DNA of 25,560 nt from Promethearchaeota archaeon (GCA_030668025.1 DAOUUT010000013.1:1-25560); one strand, 5' to 3'; positions 15,622 through 23,522 are shown, numbered from the stretch's first letter. Notes: a model not told the origin generated them from the sequence alone. Translations and numbers: made by a program.

Positions 15622-16119
15622 GTGAAGTCCTCGACGAATGGCAAAATAAAGAATTTTCCATACAGCAAAATTTTAGTAGCTTGTAGTGTAAATACCGCAA
15701 GAAGTCGGATGTCTGAAGGATTTCTCAGAGATTTCTTTTTCCGTAATACAATGGATGTTTCCGTATCTTCCGGGGGTATTGCTTCAAACGCTAGAGATGG
15801 AATGCTCATTTCTTTAGATGCGAAATTAGTCATGAAGGAAATCGGTATTATACTCTCAGATGATTCTCTTTCAGTTGACCTAAAAAAACGACCTGAATTA
15901 ATACAACGGGCAGATTTAATCCTCACGCTAACTGATAAACATAAAAAAGAAATTATTGACTATATTGACTCAGATAATAAAGAGATTTACACTCTAAGAG
16001 AATTTGCGGGAGAAAATGGGGACATTGAAGACCCTTCAATGAAAGGAATTGAAGGTTTTCGCAAAGCTCGGGATGAAATTGAAAGATGTTTGGATAAAGG
16101 TTTAAGAAAATATTTGTGA
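15622..16119 (+). CDS. Low-molecular-weight protein tyrosine phosphatase
   Basis: 165 residues. The P-loop C21-SVNTA-R27-S matches C-x5-R-S of low-molecular-weight phosphotyrosine phosphatases and arsenate reductases, and the later EDPSM supplies the general-acid Asp of the DP motif. The N-terminal extension before the P-loop is about 15 residues longer than in most members. The distinction from thioredoxin-coupled arsenate reductase is not absolute: the extra redox Cys pair of that group is not seen (only C181-like residue C157 near the end), which favours the phosphatase. The GTG start at 15622 is supported by an AAGGG site overlapping the stop of the nicotinamidase gene. Its end lies 6 bases from the end of the converging ATP-grasp gene. 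The substrate is unknown. Confidence 0.85.
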   Translation: MKSSTNGKIKNFPYSKILVACSVNTARSRMSEGFLRDFFFRNTMDVSVSSGGIASNARDGMLISLDAKLVMKEIGIILSDDSLSVDLKKRPELIQRADLILTLTDKHKKEIIDYIDSDNKEIYTLREFAGENGDIEDPSMKGIEGFRKARDEIERCLDKGLRKYL

Positions 16120-16125
16120 AATTTT

Positions 16126-17019
16126 CTAACTGGTTTTGATAAAATTAAGTAGGTAATCACCCAATATACTTTCAATATTCTTTATTCCTCGAAATCCTGG
16201 AAAATCGTTAAGATCTATGAAATAATACTTATTGCTATTGACGGGCTGGATCAAGTCGAACCCAAATATTTTTAAATTCATTTCTTTTGAAAGGATTTGG
16301 CCTAGATTATGAATTTCTTTCGTTATTTTAAATTCTTTTCTTTTGATTGTGTCAACATCGATATTATCGGGCTTCTTTTTCAAATATATATAAATAGGAT
16401 TTTCTCTTATAATTCCAAATGTTTTGTCCCCTATCACGTAAATCTTCCTTTCAAAGCCATCACACTCAATAAATTTTTGAATGTAAATGTCGTAGTATAA
16501 TAAGTGTTTATACCTTTCGCAAAATACATCTACTTCTTCTATTTTTCGAACTAAGAAATTGAATCTATTGTATTTATCGTGTTGGTAATGACTTTTAAGT
16601 ACAATAGGTAATTTCGGAGTTGCCCATTTCTTAAATTTTTGAACATCTGTAACATTATTATTCCACGAATTTGGTAGAGCGAAATGCTTCTTGATTTGAG
16701 GGTCATTTTTAAAGACTCTTCTTAGAGCATAATCAAGAGAGATCTTGTTTTTGCATGTTAAAACAACATCTACACTATGGAACGTCGGAATTTTATTTAT
16801 TTTAGCAAAGTGAAGCAAATCAATAGAACAATCGTTTCTTATTTTAGCAATTATTAAATCTGCTTCTTTAATCGCTTTAGGCATTCTGGAAAGGTTGAAA
16901 AATTTCTTTGTAGGATCGTGAAAGTATAAATTGACATCTGGAATAGTTTTGAGCTTGTTTATAACGCTTTTTATGATTTCGTGATCTTCTCTTGCTGAAA
17001 AAACGACTTTTTTGACCAT
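16126..17019 (-). CDS. ATP-grasp kinase/ligase, ITPK- or RimK-like (copy 1)
   Basis: 297 residues with the ATP-grasp layout. A pre-ATP domain lies at about 1-110 (ADLIIAKIRND, then IPTFHSVDVVLTCKNK). The ATP lysine is K142 in PIVLKSH. A hinge segment QKFIECDGFERKIYVIGD spans about 181-198, followed by D255 in KIFGFDLI and the Mg-binding D269-x-N271 in FIDLNDFPGFRGI. The last motif matches the DxNxFPGxxG end of inositol-phosphate kinases of the ITPK family. The RSNxxxGG substrate motif of RimK ligases is missing. The specific reaction is not proven: inositol-phosphate kinase or amino-acid ligase are both possible. It is divergent from the MFS gene and converges on the phosphatase gene. The leader contains a GC-rich patch flanked by a direct repeat. 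Confidence 0.8.
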   Translation of the reverse strand: MVKKVVFSAREDHEIIKSVINKLKTIPDVNLYFHDPTKKFFNLSRMPKAIKEADLIIAKIRNDCSIDLLHFAKINKIPTFHSVDVVLTCKNKISLDYALRRVFKNDPQIKKHFALPNSWNNNVTDVQKFKKWATPKLPIVLKSHYQHDKYNRFNFLVRKIEEVDVFCERYKHLLYYDIYIQKFIECDGFERKIYVIGDKTFGIIRENPIYIYLKKKPDNIDVDTIKRKEFKITKEIHNLGQILSKEMNLKIFGFDLIQPVNSNKYYFIDLNDFPGFRGIKNIESILGDYLLNFIKTS

Positions 17020-17025
17020 AATTAA

Positions 17026-17054
17026 TTCTTAAAAAAGCGGCGCACGTTCTTAAA
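17026..17054. repeat. Direct repeat flanking a GC-rich patch in a divergent promoter
   Basis: TTCTTAAA occurs at 17026-17033 and 17047-17054, spaced 21 bases apart (two helical turns), with AAAGCGGCGCACG between the copies. That patch is unusually GC-rich for this AT-rich spacer. It lies just upstream of the ATP-grasp ATG (17019) and within the divergent region shared with the MFS gene, so it could be an operator. Chance cannot be excluded. Confidence 0.3.
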
Positions 17055-17080
17055 TCTTCCTTAATCCTTATTTTTTATTA

Positions 17081-17091
17081 AAGTATATATT
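17081..17091. promoter_or_regulatory. Shared TATA-like element between divergent genes
   Basis: AAGTATATATT is near-palindromic and could serve the MFS gene to the right or the ATP-grasp gene to the left. It lies about 65 bases from each start codon. The assignment is tentative in such AT-rich DNA. Confidence 0.25.
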
Positions 17092-17155
17092 CATTAAAAT
17101 TTAATTAATTATTATTAATTACATCTTTAAATTTAACCAGAGTGTGGAGATTCTA

Positions 17156-18433
17156 TTGAGTGAAAAAAAATTTAGCAAATTTTTAAGGAGACAAATATTG
17201 TTGATTGGATTACTTTATTGCGGTGATTATATTTTCTTCTTTTTTGAGTCTAACTACTTTAACACTTATATTGATCATGTTCTTATGCTTCCAGAAATCT
17301 ATATATCTCTAATGGTTTCTTTATCTGCTACTATGGGATTGATAATGAATTTTGTATGGGGCGTTTTTAGTGATAATACGCGATCTAAATTCGGAAGGAG
17401 GCGTCCATATCTACTTTTAGGAATGATAGCAGGAATTGCTATGATTTTTTATGGATTATCACCTAGTTTTTATATTTGCCTATTCATAGATGTCATTATT
17501 ATAGGAATCTTTTCGAACGCATATTTAGTTGCCGAAAGGTCTCTTATCCCAGACACTGTTGATATTGAGCATAGAGGAAGAGCAAATGGCATAATTAATG
17601 CTGTAAGCTATATAGGATTGTTAGTTGGCGTTGCTTTTTTGTTGCTTGGTAATGAATTATTTAGTGTTCAGGACCCTATCGATGGGGGAACGATCATTAC
17701 TCAAGAAGGGCATTTTATATTACTTTCTGTAGGGGGGCTAATCTTTGGGTTAGTTGGATTAATAGGTTTCATTTTTATTAAAGAAAAACCAATTTCAGAG
17801 CTTCCTGAAAAGAATTCGTTTATGAAAGGATTAAAAAATTCCTTCAATTTAAAAGAATTTAAAGCTCAAAAAGAATTCTATAAAATTACACTAGCATTTG
17901 TAGTTTTTCAGGCGGGAATCTCATCAGTGATGCCATTTCTGTTTGTCTTTATCTTTGGTTTAGGTTTATCGACTTTAGAATTGCTATCAGTAATTGCTGT
18001 AGCTTTTCCTATATTGTTCGTTGTGACCTTATATCTTGGAAAAGCAGCTGATAAATTTGGTCGAAAAAGGTTTGTTCCGTTATCCATTATATTGACTAGT
18101 ATAGGATACCTAATCGTTCCATTCACAGTGAGTGGCAATAATGTAAATTTCGTTCTATTTATAGTGTTGTTTCCATTTATCATGGTAGGATTGCTAGCCT
18201 TGGTAACTCCTCTAAATGCTTGGGCGCAAGATTTATTACCAGAAGATAGGCGAGGGACATTTAATGGTATATTCAATATAGTTTTTACCGTATCACAAGT
18301 AATCGGATCAATTGCGGGTGGGATTGTAGCAACCTTATTCGGAATCCAATGGATTTTTATATTAGGTCCTGTCTTTTTTATTTCTTCAATACCGCTTTTC
18401 CTAAAAGTAGAAGAGACTCTAAAGAAAGACTAA
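17156..18433 (+). CDS. MFS permease, sugar/polyol-transporter type
   Basis: About 425 residues with roughly 12 transmembrane helices in two halves. The first half has an MFS signature loop GVFSDNTRSKFGRRRPYLLLG between helices 2 and 3; the second half has the matching loop GKAADKFGRKRF. NAWAQDLLPEDRRGTFNG near helix 10 is also typical. The SDNTRSKFGRRRPY form resembles sugar and glycoside:cation symporters, so the substrate may be a sugar or polyol. Given the inositol-1-phosphate synthase gene 82 bases downstream, inositol is a reasonable guess (inference). I start at TTG 17156 because GGAGA lies 6 bases upstream; the alternative GTG at 17144 would sit on that site. An 11-base T-run follows the gene. 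Confidence 0.88.
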   Translation: MSEKKFSKFLRRQILLIGLLYCGDYIFFFFESNYFNTYIDHVLMLPEIYISLMVSLSATMGLIMNFVWGVFSDNTRSKFGRRRPYLLLGMIAGIAMIFYGLSPSFYICLFIDVIIIGIFSNAYLVAERSLIPDTVDIEHRGRANGIINAVSYIGLLVGVAFLLLGNELFSVQDPIDGGTIITQEGHFILLSVGGLIFGLVGLIGFIFIKEKPISELPEKNSFMKGLKNSFNLKEFKAQKEFYKITLAFVVFQAGISSVMPFLFVFIFGLGLSTLELLSVIAVAFPILFVVTLYLGKAADKFGRKRFVPLSIILTSIGYLIVPFTVSGNNVNFVLFIVLFPFIMVGLLALVTPLNAWAQDLLPEDRRGTFNGIFNIVFTVSQVIGSIAGGIVATLFGIQWIFILGPVFFISSIPLFLKVEETLKKD

Positions 18434-18452
18434 ATAATTTTTTCCTATTTTA

Positions 18453-18463
18453 TTTTTTTTTTT
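18453..18463 (+). terminator. Poly-T terminator after the MFS gene
   Basis: Eleven consecutive T residues lie 20 bases after the MFS stop codon, with no hairpin. T-runs alone terminate archaeal RNA polymerase. Confidence 0.45.
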
Positions 18464-18518
18464 ATAGTTTGATTATAATTTCTAACCACTTTTCTCTGTG
18501 TCGATAGTTTCAAAATGG

Positions 18519-18528
18519 TTAAATACTA
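18519..18528 (+). promoter_or_regulatory. TATA-like element for the inositol-1-phosphate synthase gene
   Basis: TTAAATACTA is centred about 28 bases before ATG 18551. This spacing would start the transcript at or next to that ATG, giving a leaderless mRNA, and would place the element inside the longer reading frame that begins at 18515. Confidence 0.3.
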
Positions 18529-18550
18529 TAAACAAATAATAGAAGATAAT

Positions 18551-19642
18551 ATGGCGAATAAAATCAATATCGCTATTATTGGAATTGGTGATTGCGCAAG
18601 CGCCCTAATTCAAGGAGTAGAAAACTATAAAAAGAATCCCGACAAGATAATTGGATTGCTACCAGAAATCAAACAATATAGCGTTAACGACATAAACTTT
18701 GTACTAGGGATCGATGTTAATTCAAATAAAGTAGGAAAGGACCTAAGTGAAGCTATTTTCATCGAACCAAATTGCAATATCAAATTATTTGAACCCAAAT
18801 TTTTAGATGCTCCTGTAATAAAAGGACCTGTTATAGATGGGTTAAATAGCAATATAAAAAAGATCATTCCCTTAGATGATAATCAACTTGATTCGGATGT
18901 TTCTAAAGAGATAAAAAAGAAAGATGTTGATGTTGCAGTAATACTACTCCCTACTGGAAGCCATAACGCAGTGAAGTTTTATGCCATGGCCGCACTTGAT
19001 GCGGGGGCATGTGTTGTTAATGGGATGCCTTCTCACGTAGTTAAAGATAATGAAATCGTAAAAAAAGCCGAAGAACTAAATCTTTCATTAATAGGTGACG
19101 ATGTAAAATCTCAGATAGGCGCTACTATTATTCATCGCTCATTAGCAAATCTCTTTCCTATGAGAGGAGCAATCCTAGATCGCACAATACAATTAGATTG
19201 GGGAGGCTCGTCAGATTTTTGTAATTTATTAACTCCAAGAGCTAATGGAAAGCTAGTTTATGAAGAAGGAAAACGACAAGCTAAAACTGAAGCAGTTGTA
19301 GCAAATCTTCAAAATAAAGACACTGTAGAATGTCAAATCTCAGCTGTAGACTATATCCCTTTCTTAAAGAATCAAAAGGAAGCGTATATGAGATTAGAAG
19401 GTCGAATTTTTGGAGGTGCTCCAGTTAGGGTTGATATTACGATGTTTGTGGAAGATGGAAATAATTCTGCGGGAGTAATAGCAGATTGTATTAGAGTTTC
19501 TAAAATCGCTAAAGATCGCAAAATTGGAGGCGTACTACACTCAGCTTGCTCTTTCTTTAATAAACATCCTCCAGAACAATTAGAGGATTACATAGCAAAA
19601 ATTCGCCTTGTAGAGTTTATAGAAAATAAAAGGGAAAGGTAA
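18551..19642 (+). CDS. ino1: myo-Inositol-1-phosphate synthase
   Basis: 363 residues from ATG 18551. The enzyme converts glucose 6-phosphate to 1L-myo-inositol 1-phosphate with NAD+ as recycled cofactor. The Rossmann motif GIGDCAS follows INIAII at the N-terminus. The family signature GDDVKSQIGATIIHRSLA lies about 180 residues in, followed by DRTIQLDWGGSSDF, then RLEGRIFGGAP and NSAGVIADCIRVSKIAKD near the C-terminus, all typical of the archaeal/short form. An in-frame ATG at 18515 adds 12 residues, but family members begin right at the Rossmann strand, and a TATA-like element lies between the two ATGs, so I prefer 18551. In archaea the product feeds inositol phospholipids or compatible solutes; the ATP-grasp genes around it suggest another use here. 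Confidence 0.93.
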   Translation: MANKINIAIIGIGDCASALIQGVENYKKNPDKIIGLLPEIKQYSVNDINFVLGIDVNSNKVGKDLSEAIFIEPNCNIKLFEPKFLDAPVIKGPVIDGLNSNIKKIIPLDDNQLDSDVSKEIKKKDVDVAVILLPTGSHNAVKFYAMAALDAGACVVNGMPSHVVKDNEIVKKAEELNLSLIGDDVKSQIGATIIHRSLANLFPMRGAILDRTIQLDWGGSSDFCNLLTPRANGKLVYEEGKRQAKTEAVVANLQNKDTVECQISAVDYIPFLKNQKEAYMRLEGRIFGGAPVRVDITMFVEDGNNSAGVIADCIRVSKIAKDRKIGGVLHSACSFFNKHPPEQLEDYIAKIRLVEFIENKRER

Positions 19643-19653
19643 ACTCAAGTAAC

Positions 19654-19661
19654 TTTTTTTT
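19654..19661 (+). terminator. Poly-T end of the inositol-1-phosphate synthase gene
   Basis: Eight T residues lie 11 bases after the stop codon, in the 30-base space before the converging ATP-grasp gene. Confidence 0.35.
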
Positions 19662-19672
19662 CACTTACACAT

Positions 19673-20584
19673 TTAACTTTTTGCTTTAATAAGCGCACTT
19701 CGGTAAGTTTCTCTCATATTTATCGAGTTATAAATGTGATCTGAAACCAAACTCACTCCTTCAGGTATACTCCTAAAACTTGGGAAGTCGTTTACATCTA
19801 CAATGTAAGGACCTTTTTCAGTCATAATGTAATCTAATCCAAAAATAGACATTCCAAACTTTCGTCCTAATCTTATAATCCTTCTTTTAAATCGCTCGTC
19901 TACAGGAACTCTAATATGGATTAGTTCTAACGGAGATAAATCTTTATTTTTTTGTAAGCGATTATGTGAAGTAATTGAAACAACCCAATTACCTATAACG
20001 TATACCTTATAGATAATATCGTGCTCACCTAAATATTCTTGTAAAAATAACTCACTCTCGTTATAGTCTTGTGTCAATTCAACTAATTCTTTCAAGTTCT
20101 TAGCAATTCCAATAATTCTATCATTTTTAGGTAACTCTGGTATGTTATGTGAGTTCAACTTAACAATAACATTAGTACCCTCTTGGCATGTGTTCCAAGC
20201 GTCTTGTTTGGTATTATAAGTAAGTGGTATGTGGATTTTCTTACAATTATTCTTGATTAATTTAAAAGTATTTGTTCTACTCTCACAAATTTGGACAGAA
20301 TTTAATGAATTTAGAATTGGAATATTTGGAGAAACGTTTCTAATAACTTTATAAATATTTTCGTTAGATTTTTGGGTCGTAAGTTTAACAATCAAAAAGG
20401 AAATAGGGTATTTTTTCAATCTTTTTTCTAAATATTTTTCATTAAAATTCTCAGATCCATTTTTCATTAAATTGATTACATAAATATTGTAATTCTTTAA
20501 TAGGAATTTCTTGATGTGTTCTAAAACCTCAAGATCCCTATTACAAATGGCTCCTATATATTTTCTTTTTATATTACTCGCCAT
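19673..20584 (-). CDS. ATP-grasp kinase, ITPK-like (copy 2)
   Basis: 303 residues. The pre-ATP domain has FLIVKLTTQ and IPILNSLNSVQICESRTNTFKLIKN, which lines up in order with the HKLTD and DPLxAIxxxxDRxxxxxLIxK elements of eukaryotic ITPK1. K142 in NVIVKLNSH fits the ATP-binding lysine. The hinge is LQEYLGEHDIIYKVYVIG, very close to the xQxFINHxxxxYKVFVVG pattern of ITPK1. FGLDYI supplies D251, and IVDVNDFPSFRSI supplies D263 and N265. No RimK RSNxxxGG motif is present. I judge inositol-phosphate kinase more likely than ligase, but this is from pattern memory. A TTTATATA box lies about 45 bases upstream of the ATG. It converges on the inositol-1-phosphate synthase gene and diverges from copy 3. 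About 25% of residues align with copy 1 in the C-terminal half. Confidence 0.8.
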   Translation of the reverse strand: MASNIKRKYIGAICNRDLEVLEHIKKFLLKNYNIYVINLMKNGSENFNEKYLEKRLKKYPISFLIVKLTTQKSNENIYKVIRNVSPNIPILNSLNSVQICESRTNTFKLIKNNCKKIHIPLTYNTKQDAWNTCQEGTNVIVKLNSHNIPELPKNDRIIGIAKNLKELVELTQDYNESELFLQEYLGEHDIIYKVYVIGNWVVSITSHNRLQKNKDLSPLELIHIRVPVDERFKRRIIRLGRKFGMSIFGLDYIMTEKGPYIVDVNDFPSFRSIPEGVSLVSDHIYNSINMRETYRSALIKAKS

Positions 20585-20627
20585 TTAAAAAACCCTATTA
20601 ATTTGATTTTTTAAAAGCAAACCATAG

Positions 20628-20635
20628 TATATAAA
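20628..20635 (-). promoter_or_regulatory. TATA box for ATP-grasp copy 2
   Basis: The minus strand reads TTTATATA, a perfect archaeal TATA box. A start about 25 bases on gives a leader of about 20 bases holding an AGGG ribosome-site match before the ATG at 20584. The rest of the 272-base divergent spacer (20585-20856) is AT-rich with no other clear element. Confidence 0.5.
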
Positions 20636-20856
20636 TGTATTGTTTGAGCGTATTTTTAGTCATTAAGTACTTTGCTTGATATTGTATTTTTTTAAAATTT
20701 AGAAAAACTTAAAAGAAAATCGCTCAAAATTAATTTATATAATATTCTTAAAAAATTCAAGAAAAATTCAATATATTATAAAAGTATGAATTTTATTAGG
20801 TTGTTAGTTAAGTATCTTTTTAGAATTTAAAGTAATTTAATTAAAAGGTTAATTTT

Positions 20857-21675
20857 TTGATAAATATTGGTATTATTATCGATAAGTACCATTTGGAAAA
20901 AAAAGCCTTAAAACTTATTGAATATTTGTCCACAGTAGCAAAAATTTCTCTATATCTTGAAGAAGATTACCTAATAGATTATTCTAACTTTGATTTTAAT
21001 GAGGATATCTTTTTTGTCAAAGCTAAAGGTGATTTAATATTAAATCTAATAAAATTGATTGAAAGAGAAACAGATATTCCTGTAATTAATTCATCAAGAG
21101 GAATACGGTTAGCAATTAATAGATTTTTAAATAGTACTTTGTTAAGACAATCAGGAATACGAGTTCCTAATTTTACTCTAAACGCTAAAGGAATTCTTCC
21201 ACCTTTTAATGATTATATTATAAAAAATATCATAGATCAAAAGAACTATGCTTTTAACCCCCAAATTCAAAGAATTAACGGATACTTAAATATTTCCGAT
21301 AAAAGGGCATTAGACGAAGTAAACGGAGAGAAAGCAAAATATACTTATCTCTATTACCAAGAATTTATTAAAAGTAAATGGGAATATAAAGTATATTGCA
21401 TTGGTGATGATCTGTTTTATTACAAACAACTACCAATATTAGTAAATCCCGATAAAATGAAAACTAGACAAAAAATTGATGAAATTCATGAGCTAAAAGA
21501 ATTTACCTTGAAAGCTTTAAAAACGACAGGATTAAAAATAAGTTCTTTAGATTTTCTAAGATCAAAGGAAGGTGAATTCTTCCTAACTGACATAAATTCG
21601 TCACCCAATTTTAATTACATAAAAAATGGTCCAAAAATTATTGGAGATTATTTAATTAAACAAGCTAAAAATTAA
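20857..21675 (+). CDS. ATP-grasp family protein (copy 3)
   Basis: 272 residues, opened by TTG with AAAGGTT 7-8 bases upstream. The fold order matches copies 1 and 2: a pre-ATP domain with IPVINSSRGIRLAINRFLNSTLLRQSGI, K123 in DYIIKNII, a hinge YYQEFIKSKWEYKVYCIGDD, D232 in SSLDFL, and D245-x-N247 in LTDINSSPNF. The SSP in place of the FPG of copies 1 and 2 is closer to RimK-type ends (NASPG), but the RimK RSNxxxGG motif is missing. The family is secure; the substrate is not. It lies head-to-head with copy 2 and is followed 14 bases on by copy 4, so copies 3, 4 and the HAD gene probably form an operon. Confidence 0.78.
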   Translation: MINIGIIIDKYHLEKKALKLIEYLSTVAKISLYLEEDYLIDYSNFDFNEDIFFVKAKGDLILNLIKLIERETDIPVINSSRGIRLAINRFLNSTLLRQSGIRVPNFTLNAKGILPPFNDYIIKNIIDQKNYAFNPQIQRINGYLNISDKRALDEVNGEKAKYTYLYYQEFIKSKWEYKVYCIGDDLFYYKQLPILVNPDKMKTRQKIDEIHELKEFTLKALKTTGLKISSLDFLRSKEGEFFLTDINSSPNFNYIKNGPKIIGDYLIKQAKN

Positions 21676-21689
21676 GTTTAACAAATAAA

Positions 21690-22481
21690 ATGAAAATTGG
21701 AATACTTTCAAAAAGAACAGGAAACTTTGCGGGTAAAATCAAGTTATACTTAGAAAAAAAAGGACATTCAGTGAATATTTATACTGCTAGCAATCTATGC
21801 ATTAATGATACTCTCTTAACCAACGATTTTTACATATTAAAATCTAAGCATCTATTTTATCTCTATGCAGGTTATTTTTTAGAAGCGAATAATGTTCCCG
21901 TTATCCCAAGTACCGATATTAGTTATCGACATAAAAATCGAATTGAATCTTACTTTTCTATTAAAAATACTAATCTCTTACTTCCAAATGTTTTTATGGG
22001 AACTATTGATACTTTAAAAAGTCAATTAAAAAAATCTGATTTACCACTTATTTCAAAACCACTTTTTGGCTCTGGAAGTAAGGGGGTGAAAATTATTAAT
22101 TCTTTTCACGATTTTAATGATATTGAGGAAGAGAATTTTTATTTAGAAAAGTTTATTGAAGGCACTCACTACTTAGTATATTTTATAGACAATGAGATCT
22201 GTATCTGTGAAAAAAAACCCTTAGCAAACGAACACGACGAAGTAAAATTAATTAATTCTGATAGTGAGATGGAAGAATATATAATGAAATGGAAGAATAA
22301 GTATAATCTCTTATTTGGTCACCTAGATCTTGTAAGAGATAACAGTACTGATAAATTATACGTTGTTGATGCGGGAACCTTTCCTGAATTTTCGAATTGG
22401 AAACATAATACTGATCCCGTTTCGAAAGTATGTAATTTGATTTTGGATAGTTATATACAAATAAAAAATAAAACGGAGTAA
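21690..22481 (+). CDS. ATP-grasp family protein lacking one metal ligand (copy 4)
   Basis: 263 residues. The N-terminus MKIGILSKRTGNFAGK and a Gly-rich loop KPLFGSGSKGVKII (K123) are closer to RimK-like ATP-grasp ligases than are the other three copies. The hinge FYLEKFIEGTHYLVYFI is followed by D213 in GHLDLV and VVDAGTFPEF near 226-234. In this last motif the usual D-x-N reads D227-A-G229, so one Mg2+ ligand is missing. The enzyme may be inactive, regulatory, or use metal differently. No ribosome site is clear, which fits translation coupled to copy 3, 14 bases upstream. The HAD gene starts 38 bases after its stop. Confidence 0.75.
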   Translation: MKIGILSKRTGNFAGKIKLYLEKKGHSVNIYTASNLCINDTLLTNDFYILKSKHLFYLYAGYFLEANNVPVIPSTDISYRHKNRIESYFSIKNTNLLLPNVFMGTIDTLKSQLKKSDLPLISKPLFGSGSKGVKIINSFHDFNDIEEENFYLEKFIEGTHYLVYFIDNEICICEKKPLANEHDEVKLINSDSEMEEYIMKWKNKYNLLFGHLDLVRDNSTDKLYVVDAGTFPEFSNWKHNTDPVSKVCNLILDSYIQIKNKTE

Positions 22482-22519
22482 AAGATTACAAAAAGAGGTA
22501 TAGAATTTTTACAGAAAAA

Positions 22520-23515
22520 ATGAATTCAGCTAACATTTCTCCTGATTCAGACGAATTTGACTACGCGAAATCTTTAATATTCAAAAAACAAAAGGTTAAA
22601 CTTTACGAGATTAAACACTTTCTTTTTGATTTTGGAGGAGTATTATCAGAAAAGACATATGTATTAAATAATTTATTTGCTTTTATTGAGCATGATCTAA
22701 ATATTAAAATTCCATCAAAAGAAATTGATCCATTTCTCAAAAAATTAAGACGAAGGTTATCGTCTGGAAGGATTTCTGCTAGAACATTTTTAGATTCGAT
22801 ACTTGAGAAGTATTACGTCCCTTTCCAAAAAAAGAATGAAGCTTTACCGCCAAAAAAAGTTAATATCGAGTATTACTTGGAGCTTTGGTTTAACCTTTAT
22901 TCTCAAGTTACCCACATATCGTCTGATATGGCAGAAATTATCGATCGTTTACATTTAGCAGGGTACACTGTAAGCCTTTTGTCAAATACTTATGATATTC
23001 ATGCGAAATCAAATGAATTAAGGGGTTTTTACGATAATTTTGATAACGTGTTTTTGTCGAACGAAATTGGATTGATTAAACCCGATATGGATAAATACAT
23101 ATATGTATTAAAAAAATTAGGTTCCAAACCAAAAAGATGTATTTTTATTGACGATAAAATAAGTAATCTTATTCCTGCGCATGAATTAGGAATAATCGTT
23201 ATAAAATTCGAATCTTTAGAAAAGTTTAAACAGCAATTAAACGATATAGGCATAAAAGATCGAGAAGAAATCAAGAAAAAGTATGAATCGTATAAAAACA
23301 AGAAAAAGGAATATAACAAAATAAAAAGGAAATACAAGAAGGCTAAAAAAAAGTATCTAAAAAAAAGATATAGAAAGAAAAAATCTTTAAAGAGAAGGCT
23401 TGAATTCCAAAAAAAGCGAGCAGAATACCAAAAGAAAAAGATTGAATATCAAAATGAAAGGGATAAGAAAAAGGAAGAATTGGTATCTAAAGTTAAATTA
23501 AATTTTTATAGATAA
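22520..23515 (+). CDS. HAD-family hydrolase with long basic coiled tail
   Basis: 331 residues. A HAD-IA domain spans about 30-245: motif I FLFDFGGVLSEKT with nucleophile D37, a helical cap at about 50-130, motif II VSLLSNTYD (S155/N156), motif III GLIKPDMDKY (K187) and motif IV CIFIDDKISNL (D211, D212). The second motif-I Asp usual in phosphatases is G39 (DFGG), as in some haloacid-dehalogenase-like members, so the phosphatase call is not certain. Residues about 247-331 are an extremely Lys/Arg-rich helical tail that could bind nucleic acid, acidic membrane or polyphosphorylated ligands. The 30-residue N-terminal extension is also unusual. It is the last gene of the ATP-grasp operon. A purine stretch AAGAGGT lies about 20 bases before the ATG, too far for normal use. 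Its end is 7 bases from the converging FKBP gene. Confidence 0.82.
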   Translation: MNSANISPDSDEFDYAKSLIFKKQKVKLYEIKHFLFDFGGVLSEKTYVLNNLFAFIEHDLNIKIPSKEIDPFLKKLRRRLSSGRISARTFLDSILEKYYVPFQKKNEALPPKKVNIEYYLELWFNLYSQVTHISSDMAEIIDRLHLAGYTVSLLSNTYDIHAKSNELRGFYDNFDNVFLSNEIGLIKPDMDKYIYVLKKLGSKPKRCIFIDDKISNLIPAHELGIIVIKFESLEKFKQQLNDIGIKDREEIKKKYESYKNKKKEYNKIKRKYKKAKKKYLKKRYRKKKSLKRRLEFQKKRAEYQKKKIEYQNERDKKKEELVSKVKLNFYR

Positions 23516-23522
23516 TTAACAA

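Noticed and set aside
15546..15926. Minus-strand 126-codon frame across the nicotinamidase/phosphatase junction
   Set aside because: It overlaps two confidently assigned genes with intact catalytic motifs on the other strand.
17908..18276. Minus-strand 122-codon frame inside the MFS gene
   Set aside because: It overlaps a confident membrane-transporter gene and shows no recognisable domain.
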